Source of the DNA: Podarcis raffonei
Lineage: Eukaryota; Chordata; Lepidosauria; Squamata; Lacertidae
Direction: 5' to 3'
Assembly (NCBI RefSeq): GCF_027172205.1
Contig: NC_070614.1
Span: 38,756,001-38,820,000 of the forward strand
DNA: 64,000 bases
Both the position numbers and the translations under genes were made by a program. Under the pieces are notes generated by a model that did not search any database, was not told where the DNA came from, and saw nothing but the letters and a program-made list of their open reading frames with translations. Below, piece by piece: positions 50,788-64,000 of the stretch (the first letter of the stretch is position 1; each line of letters opens with the position of its first letter).

Positions 50788-53700
50788 GTGAGCAGGTGAA
50801 AAACACCAGCACGTCACCCTGTTGCGAGGGCATGGCTGCATTGCATGACCACGACGCATACTGCATACCAGAAGGAGGACATGCCCTGAAGAGGCTTGTG
50901 AGGGAGTTGCAGGACACAGCCCACCGCCAGAGCGAGCGCCTTCTTAGCCTGCAGGGAGCGGTGGAAGCCAACCAGAAGGAACACCAAGAGCTGAAGGTGA
51001 GGGTGACCAGTGACTAATAATAATTTTATTATTTATATGCTGCCCATCTTGACCGGGTTGTCCCAGCCACCCCGGGAGTCTTCCAGCAAAATATAAAAAC
51101 ACAATAAAACATAAAAACGTCCTTATGGAAGGCTGCCTTCAGATGTCTCCTAAAACTCAGATACAGTGGTACCTTGGGTTAAGAACTTAATTCGTTCTGG
51201 AGGTCCGTTTTTAACCTGAAACTGTTCTTAACCTGAGGTACCACTTTAGCTAATGGGGCCTCGCGCTGCGGCCACACGATTTCTGTTCTCATCCTGAAGC
51301 AAAGTTCTTAACCCGAGGTACTATTTCTGGGTTAGCAGTCTGTAACCTGAAGCGTCTGTAACCCAAGGTACCACTGTAGTTGTTTATTTCCTTGGCATCT
51401 GACAGGAGAGTGTTCCACAGGGCGGGAACCACTGCCCAGAAGGCCCTCTGCCTGGTTCCCTGTAACTTCACTTCTTGCCATGAGAGAAGTGGCAGAAGGC
51501 CCTTGGAACTGGACCTCAGTGTCCGGGCTGACTAGGTGGGCAGGGAGCAGAGTTGGGTGGGGGCAACTTTGGGGAAAGCCATGCCAACGCCACCATTTTG
51601 TCCTTCGCCGCACACAGGAGAGCGCGGACAGCGAGAACTGGGCTCTCCTTTCCCACCTCGGAGAGCGCGTCTCACAGCTGGAGGAAGAGAACCGGAACCT
51701 GCGCTGGGAGCAGGAGCAGCTGGAGTCTGCAGGGCATCGCATGCGCAAGGAGCTGGATGCCAGCGGCGCCACCGTCCTCTCGCTGAGCAGGCAGCTGAGG
51801 GGGCAGCGTGAGGCCCAAGCGCACCACGGGGCCTTCTCCCTCGAGAGCGTCAAGGGCGACGGCAAGCGGCTGAGGTTCTACACAGGCTTCGACAGGTACC
51901 CCCGCCTGGTGGCCTTTCTGGACTTCCTCCTCGAGGGCAAGCATGGGGAGGTGGGGGGGCCGGAAGGCAGCCCCCACAGTGCCCTCAGCCCCGACAACCA
52001 GCTCTTCCTGGTGCTCGTCCGCCTGCGCCTGGGCCTGCTGCTTCAGGACTTGGCCTTCCGGTTCCACATCTCTGAATCCACGGCCTCCCGCTACTGGGCC
52101 AGCTGGACGGAGCTCATGGAGCGGAGGTTGAGACAAGTGAGTAAAGCGAGGCAAGAGCTCCTCCTTTCTACACACCCCGGAAAAACAACACCAGAGAGTT
52201 AAGGAGAGGTGCAATGGTGTTTGTGAAAGGAGCATAGAATAATTGGGTGGGGACTAAAGGGTGGGTGGTAAGGAGCTTTCAAATGGTGCATGGTCGCCTT
52301 TCTCTTCTGAGGCTTTTGAGGTGCAATTCCCATCAGCCCCAGCGACTTGGAGGGCACAAGGCTGGTTGAGAAGGGCCTCTTCTGCACTGCTCCTGCACTG
52401 CCCCTGGTGGATGAAGTCCTGAAGTCCAGTTCACACTGTTCTCCCAGCCCCATGTGTAGAAAGGGAAGAAAAGTGTGCTGCAGAAGCATATTCTATTGTC
52501 TATGATTTGGTTCCCACCCCCCGGCTTAATTTTTAGGCTGTTGCCCCTCCCAACGGAGAACTTTCTTGAATTCAGTAGTAAAAATGGTATTCAAGAGCAC
52601 AAATCCCAATGAAAATTAACCCCGCTGTGAAGTCCCCATTAAAATTAAGTGGTGTATGTTAGCCACAACGAATTGGTCCTATTGGTTTCAAAGGTAGGAC
52701 TTCACAACTTTTCTGTGGATTTGGACTGCAGCATGTGCGTCCTTGCTTTCCAATTCATTTTGCCCCCGTCAGTTCTCAAATCAAAACAGAAGGCAGAACT
52801 ACTGCACCCTTTCCTGTTGACCCTTTCCTCATTCCTTGAAACTCACAATCCAGAGATGAGAGCCCCCAGCCATCAAGCAATTTGGCCTATGTTTGCATTC
52901 ACCTTTTGCAGCATGAGGACCACATTTCTTTCTGGGGGCCATGTGCTAAGGGTGGGCAGGGGAACAAATACAGTGGTGCACCGCAAGACGGAAAACCCGC
53001 TAGACGAAAGGGTTTTCCGTTTTGGAGGTGCTTCGCAAAACGAATTTCCTATGGGCTTGCTTCGCAAGATGAAAATGTCTTGCGAGTTCCTGCGGGGTTT
53101 TTTTCCTCCCCCCCCCTTTTCCCCAAGCCGCTAAGCCGCTTAACAGCTGATCTGCTAAGCCACTAATAGCGCTAATCCGCTAATGGGCTTGCTTCGCAAG
53201 ACGAAAAAACCGCAAGACGAAGAGACACGCGGAACGGATTCTCTTCGTCTTGCGGTTTTTTCGTCTTGCGAAGCACGGCTATTAGCGGCTATTAACGGCT
53301 TAGTGGCTTTAAGAAAAAGGAAACAAACTCGCAAGACATTTCGTCTTGCGAATAAAGCCCATAGGGAAAATCGTCTAGCGAAGCGACGCAAAAACCGAAA
53401 AACCCTTTCGTCTTGCGCGTTTTTCGTTTTGCGAGGCATTCGTCTTGCGGGGCACCACTGTACCCTCTATCTCCTGTCCAGGCAAGCAAGAGGTCTCATC
53501 AAAGATCAAGAATTCAGGCAGGCAAAAGCAGTTAAGGAGCAAAGCAGGGCCAGTGAGGAGTGTGGCTTAGGGGGAGGGGTGTGGCGTGAGGAGAGTCCCA
53601 AGGGCCAGGTAACAGTAGCTTGGAGGGCCAGATTCGTCCCAGTTCCCCATTCCTGTTTTTAACCTAGAAATGCCTTTGTCAGAGGCAGTCATGCTTCTGA

Positions 53701-54336
53701 ATACCAGTTCCTAGAAGTAAGGTAGCAGGGAGAGGGTACCGTTATGCTCAGATCCTGCTTGCAGGCTTCCCACAGGCTCCTGGTGGTCTACTGAGAACAG
53801 GATGCTGGACAAGATGGGCCACTGCCCTGATGCAGGCCATTCTTACAGGTGTGTTTTCCTCCCTCCAGATCCCCGTCGCCTGCAGCCAGCGCTACATAGA
53901 TGCTTTCAAGCCACAGCAGCCACTCAGGCACCATGACGTTCCACTGGTGGCTCTGGACTGCGCAGAACTGTTGTTCGAAGCCCAGGGGCGCTCAAGAGGC
54001 AGAGGAGGAGATGCCCCTCAGGTTCCCAGGGCTCGGTACTCGGTGCACGGCTATGCTCTGGCTGCTCCCAGCGGTTTCCTGACGTTCAGTGCCGGGACTG
54101 GCAAAGAATTGCCTGTGTTGCCGCCGTTCCTGCAGGCAGGGCCTGTGGAGTTGACAGCCCAGCAGGAGGCGGCCAAGAGGCAAGTGCTGAGCTTGCGGAG
54201 CCTGACGGACAAGGCTTTCGGCTACCGCTTCCTGCGTGTTGTTCACCCGCAGAACATGGAGGGCCAAGTGGGCAGGGCATGGACCATTTCCTGCTACCTG
54301 GCTTGCCTGCTGCACGACCCCATGGGGCTAGGCTAG
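50788..54336 (+). CDS. Transposase-derived host gene (HARBI1/Harbinger-type DDE), 5' end not found
   Basis: Three exons: 50788-50996 (or from 50749), 51618-52136 and 53869-54336 (TAG at 54334). Introns are GT-AG and phase 0, and about 397 codons are open. Order: CCEGMAALHDHDAY segment, coiled coil (RVSQLEEENRNLRWEQEQLE), RFYTGFDRYPRLVAFLDFLL, helix-turn-helix of HTH_Tnp_4 type (LRLGLLLQDLAFRF, HISESTASRYW), then a DDE_Tnp_4-like domain with VALDCAELLFE at the first catalytic Asp, YSVHGYALAAPSGFLTFSAG, and ELTAQQEAAKRQV to AWTISCYLACLLHD. The segment with the second Asp (usually ADRGF) is missing and the HVER Glu site reads TDKAFG. A transposase is therefore excluded; DNA or protein binding is possible. 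The exons are GC-rich and the introns are full of repeats. The start of exon 1 and any N-terminal THAP or other domain were not located. It is convergent with RPL18. The family call comes from reading, not a search. Confidence 0.72.
51018..51530 (-). mobile_element. L2-type LINE 3' end, split by a MITE
   Basis: Starts TAATAATTTTATTATTTATATG and contains GAGTGTTCCACAGGGCGGG and AGGCCCTCTGCCTGGTTCCC. It is interrupted at 51162-51378. It fills most of the intron between the first two exons found of the transposase-derived gene. Confidence 0.7.
51162..51378 (-). mobile_element. Tigger-like MITE (gtggtacc family)
   Basis: Full-length copy nested in the L2 end; flanking TA. Confidence 0.87.
52137..52968. 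other. Intron of the transposase-derived gene, no further feature
   Basis: It holds a short fragment of the ctccagatgtt-type MITE near 52313-52370; otherwise nothing recognised. Confidence 0.45.
52969..53462. mobile_element. Large Tigger-like foldback element (gtggtgcacc type)
   Basis: Ends are CAGTGGTGCACCGCAAGACG and GTCTTGCGGGGCACCACTG, flanked by TA. Inside is a second inverted repeat: GCTTCGCAAGACGAAAAAACC near 53189 pairs with its complement near 53240-53275 across a short loop. It is a relative of the gtggtacc MITEs and lies in the last intron of the transposase-derived gene. Confidence 0.78.
53690..53850 (+). mobile_element. CR1-clade LINE 3' end
   Basis: TGAATACCAGTTCCTAGAAG, then GAACAGGATGCTGGACAAGA. 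It ends about 20 bp before the acceptor of the last exon of the transposase-derived gene and abuts its polypyrimidine tract. Confidence 0.65.
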
Positions 54337-55029
54337 GGCAAAGGAGTCCTGCTCCCCCAACAGTCTCAACACTTCTGTGTCACCTCCATTGAACGCTGCT
54401 CCTATTCCCACACCTGCATTGTAATTTTATTGCTGGGCCCTACTTGGTGTGTCAGAATCCGTGCTGCAGAATGAATGCACCTTTTAGGACACCAGTGTTT
54501 CTGCTTTCCTTGACCACCAGAGATAGTAACCAGGAAACTAATCCAAAATTCATTTGATATCTTGGTTGAGCACCCCCAGACCTAACATTTAGCAATACTT
54601 TTATCTAAAAAAAAGAGTCTTCCCTAAACTGTATTTTAAAATTCTAGTTCAGTAACTGATAAGCACCAGCAGGGGTGCTTTTTCCAACCAACATGTCTCC
54701 CACCCTCCAGCTCCTGCAAATACTTCTCTTTAAGAAGTCTTCTCTCCCTCCCTCCCTGACACTTTCCTTTTATGTCTGACATTTCCAAAACACTTCACAT
54801 AATTATTGTATAGTATAATTATAATTATAAGTATAATTGTATAGTATAATTATTGGGTCATCTCATCCACTCATGTTCAGTAAAGATTGTGGGAAGACTC
54901 AAAGCAGGTTGGGAGGGGAGAGACATCCTGAGAAGGACTGACGTTCAGGTAAACCAGACGTTGTTGGGTCTACAACCTGCCTTTACAATCTTCCTAGTGC
55001 TTGACTGTCTTAACAAATGACACGACATG
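54337..55029. other. Convergent 3' region between two genes
   Basis: It holds the 3' untranslated region of the transposase-derived gene and the downstream flank of RPL18. There is a short ATAATTATAATTATAAG-type repeat near 54810-54850. No clear AATAAA for the + gene was seen; AGTAAA near 54890 is a weak candidate. Confidence 0.4.
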
Positions 55030-55065
55030 GGGGTTTTTAATTTATATTCAGAATAGCAAATTTAA
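55030..55065 (-). terminator. RPL18 poly(A) signal region
   Basis: On the minus strand 40-75 nt after the stop, two ATTAAA-type hexamers occur (GAATTAAATTTG and AAATTAAAAACC). Either could direct cleavage. Confidence 0.5.
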
Positions 55066-55104
55066 TTCATCGCATCACAGCCTTCAAATATTTCAAGACC
55101 CAAT

Positions 55105-61386
<6,282 letters not shown>

Positions 61387-61430
61387 GGCAGCGTCAGCGG
61401 CGCCCGGAAAAAAGGGAAAGGAAGAGGCTG
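61387..61430 (-). promoter_or_regulatory. RPL18: RPL18 5' UTR with terminal oligopyrimidine tract
   Basis: On the minus strand upstream of the ATG is CTCTTCCTTTCCCTTTTTTC followed by a GC-rich leader. A C start in such a tract is the 5'TOP signature of ribosomal protein mRNAs and couples translation to mTOR. The exact start base is inferred. Confidence 0.75.
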
Positions 61431-62262
61431 TAGGAGCGCAAAGAATTGTGGGGACGGAAGGGGCGAGACGGGAGGAAGGGGCGTGGCTTCTGTTCTCTAT
61501 AGTAATTCTACGATGTGCACCATAGTCGTACGACAACTGTAGACTGACAATTCCTTGGGTCGAAGACGGAGCTTCCTAGTTTCTTTTATTTACTGTACAG
61601 TACTGTATATCGTTTCCACTATACCCCTTCTCCGATAGGAAACGAAAGAGAAATCTCACAGCTAATGCTGGGCAGCAACATGTAGTTAATACCGCCCGCC
61701 CACCCGAAAAAGTAGAAGCAAAGCCAGGATTTCAATGCTTTTTCAAGCTAAGGGCTGATTGTGCAAGGAAAATATAAACAGAGATGCTTTTAAAAAGAAA
61801 AGAAAGAAATGCTCTGCAGGTTGCAGATATATTCAGAGTTATTATTTCCATATTGCCATTTTGTGCCTGAGCTCAGTGAGTCATAATCAGCATCAGCTCT
61901 GCAATGTAGTTCGGCTGTCGTTATTCCCATATTACGGTTGGGTGTCTCAGAACCACTGTGTATGATGCTGTCTACAGTTCCTCAGTCATCCATTCTTTAT
62001 TGATTGCATCATAATTATCATTTTACAGACCACTTAATGCCAAAATAGGCTTCCAGTGGTTTACAAAGTGGGAGCATCCGTAACATAAACATTAAAATAT
62101 AAACATTCATAATTAAAATACCCAATAAAACAATCCCATTAAAACAACACAGCAATTACAGTACAACAGGAAACTATACAGTACGCATGTGGTGTTATCA
62201 ACATGCAATCAGTAAGTTGAACATAATAATTATATTTTTATGTCATTCCAATCTCTGAGTGC
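61431..62262. other. Region between RPL18 and the next LTR
   Basis: It holds the RPL18 proximal promoter (GC-rich to about 61500) and an L2-like reverse remnant at about 62000-62250 (TTTACAAAGTGGGAGCATCC). Confidence 0.4.
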
Positions 62263-62728
62263 TGTGAGATTCCAGGGGTTCCTGGCACTTACTCAGGGTT
62301 CCAGTTTCCTTTAGAATGTGGCACAGGGGAGACAGAGGTTTCTTTAGTATATGGTTTATTTACACATATATCGAACCTGAGCCTATGATGGAGGGGCTCA
62401 TGGCATTATCAACCCTAAAGTGTCTTCTCCCATAGACACAGCCTCTCCCTCTGCCTTTCCAGGCTGCAGCGTTTGCCTCCAGCTTCTAGCTCACATAACT
62501 CAGCTCTCCACTCTGACCTTTGGTCTTTCTAACAGGGCGGGGGGGGATGGCAGTCTTTGCCCTTTGGCATAGAGCCACCCCCTTCGTCCTTCATAAAGAA
62601 CTCCTCTTTAGCAAGCCATTACCAGGCTGGCCTGGCTATTCCAACAACTGAATCTGTGCTGGATCCCGAAGTTAGAAGGGGTCCCAGGCATTCAGCCTAA
62701 ACCGCCCCAACCCCTCCAATTCGTAACA
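62263..62728 (-). mobile_element. Solitary LTR, same family as 27666-28119
   Basis: On the minus strand it starts TGTTACGAATTGG and ends ATCTCACA. It has no internal region and is an old solo LTR fossil. It sits between the RPL18 promoter and the presumed SPHK2 promoter, which separates a head-to-head gene pair. Confidence 0.65.
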
Positions 62729-62938
62729 ACATTAATAGGGTATCTACACTAGATTTTTCACGTGACCTTGTTTCACCAGCAATGTCTGGGTGAAGTTGGG
62801 GAAGCCAATACGAAAATCCCTTGAAAAGCTGCTTGAAAGAAGGATGCAATACGAGGATGCCCCTATGGAAAGCGACTTGTTCGACTCATTTGGTGCTCGC
62901 GCGAAGAGAAGCAACAAACCAAAGCCTGCATTCCAGTA

Positions 62939-63360
62939 ACAAAGATGGCTGCTATCGTCGGGGGGTGGGGGGGTGTTAAGTTCTCGCGCCTTCACTACTT
63001 CAAAGATGGTGCGAATACGTGAACTACCATGAGGCGTACCCTGTCCCTCACTTAAGATGATTTGCTGCACGTCGAGCGAAGCCTCGAAACTTCGCCAGCG
63101 TCCAAAATGGCCGCTACGCCTTCCTTTCCCGGACTGAAACGCCATCCTTTTCACTTACTAAAGATGGCCCCCATTTATCATGGAAATAGAATCAAGTCTC
63201 TTTCTCCCTGTGACCTTGCCCCCACTACAAAACCCTGCGACATCTCCTTTCTTCAAAACCCGGCCTCCTTCTAATATTACGGCTCCCTTCCCTTAGTGAA
63301 GATGGCCCCCTCCGCTGCCTCTCCACACCTTTGCCCTGAACAAATATGGCAGCCTCCACC
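62939..63360 (+). promoter_or_regulatory. Array of six YY1-type motifs
   Basis: AAAGATGGCTGC (62941), AAAGATGGTGCG (63002), CAAAATGGCCGC (63103), AAAGATGGCCCC (63160), GAAGATGGCCCC (63298) and AAATATGGCAGC (63342), all on the plus strand. They lie in a CpG-rich setting upstream of the exon ending at 63840 and suggest a TATA-less promoter bound by YY1. Confidence 0.65.
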
Positions 63361-63479
63361 CATTGCCACCAATGCCGCCGCATCTAACTCGGCGGCGGGC
63401 AGGGGCGGCATTCCTGAATGGGCCGGCGAAAGGCCTTCTCTCTCTCTCATAGGCTAAGGGCGAACTCTCCCCGCCCCCT

Positions 63480-63840
63480 TTCCACCCGACTCATCCCTCC
63501 CCCCAAGGTAGAAAACAGAGCACTCCCTAGTTGAGCACGAGAAGGAGCGTGGAGCTGGGAGAGGCAGGAGGGAGGGAGCGAGAGGGGGGTGGCGGGCGGC
63601 CGAAGAGGAGAGCGAACAGGAAGAGGATGGCAGGGAAAAGGAACTGCTGAGCGGGGCCAGGGACCGTCGCCTGTCAGGTGTCGGAGGGAGGCGCTCGAAA
63701 GTGCACGAAGCTGCTGGTTTTCCTTTATTGCCCCCATCCCCGCCACTCGCTCTTCCAAGACTCTGCTCCACCGACTCCAAGCAGGCACTGATTCTCCTCA
63801 GTGTAGTCTTGTATGCTTTGGACAAAGGCGCCAAGTGGGG
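63480..63840 (+). other. SPHK2: Untranslated first exon, presumably of SPHK2
   Basis: GC-rich sequence ends at a strong donor, GTGGGG|GTGAGT (63840/63841). No long frame with a good start is present, which fits a 5' UTR exon. In human, SPHK2 (sphingosine kinase 2) lies head-to-head with RPL18 on the opposite strand, and the arrangement here is the same. The gene name rests only on that synteny because no coding exon lies in the window. The start coordinate is approximate. Confidence 0.55.
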
Positions 63841-64000
63841 GTGAGTTGGGCGCCTCGTTTTTTGGTGTGTGGTGGTAGGGATAATTCATAGTCCCGCTGC
63901 ATTTGCACTACGTTTTTATAGCACTTTAGAAAAAAAAGCCTTTCCCGTCCTTTCGATTTCATTTATAAGCTTGTGGTGGTGAAATGATTTGTCTTCTCTT
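63841..64000 (+). other. Start of the presumed SPHK2 intron 1
   Basis: Sequence after the donor; nothing further is recognised before the window ends. Confidence 0.45.

Overview
This window is vertebrate nuclear DNA, almost certainly from a squamate reptile (a lizard). It carries Sauria SINEs with BovB-type 3' ends, BovB/RTE, CR1, L2 and L1 LINEs, a large family of TA-flanked palindromic MITEs, and split genes whose products read as vertebrate proteins. There is no bacterial, plasmid or phage content and no CRISPR array.

Genes from left to right: (1) 5210-9449 (+), carbonic anhydrase-related protein CA11, seven exons; the exons for the N-terminus were not found and probably lie to the left. 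(2) 15328-24631 (-), a cytosolic sulfotransferase of the SULT2 family (SULT2B1-like), six coding exons and 287 codons, complete. (3) 50788-54336 (+), an intron-containing gene derived from a Harbinger/HARBI1-type DDE transposase. The catalytic core is largely lost while the coiled coil, helix-turn-helix and flanking parts remain open. This is the best candidate for an undescribed host gene. (4) 55105-61386 (-), ribosomal protein L18 (RPL18), seven exons and 188 residues, complete, tail-to-tail with gene 3. (5) 63480-63840 (+), a GC-rich untranslated first exon with a strong splice donor. Its head-to-head position with RPL18 suggests SPHK2.

Human 19q13.33 runs SULT2B1 - FAM83E - SPACA4 - RPL18 - SPHK2 - DBP - CA11. 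The neighbourhood is therefore kept, but CA11 sits beside SULT2B1 and the transposase-derived gene lies where FAM83E and SPACA4 would be expected.

The rest is mainly transposable elements in intergenic space (24.7-47 kb) and introns: three BovB 3' ends, several CR1 3' ends (one with a 290-codon open reverse-transcriptase end at 38573-39445), L1 and L2 remnants, Sauria SINEs (two split by later insertions), tRNA SINEs with CR1-type tails, several solitary LTRs, about eleven copies of one Tigger-like MITE family plus two related elements, and a nearly full-length U2 snRNA retrocopy with target-site duplications. Promoter-like sequence occurs at 47.6-47.9 kb (CpG and YY1 motifs, no assigned transcript), 61.4 kb (RPL18) and 62.9-63.8 kb, where six same-strand AAGATGGC-like motifs precede the presumed SPHK2 exon.

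All protein identifications come from reading translations against remembered family sequences. No database search was run.
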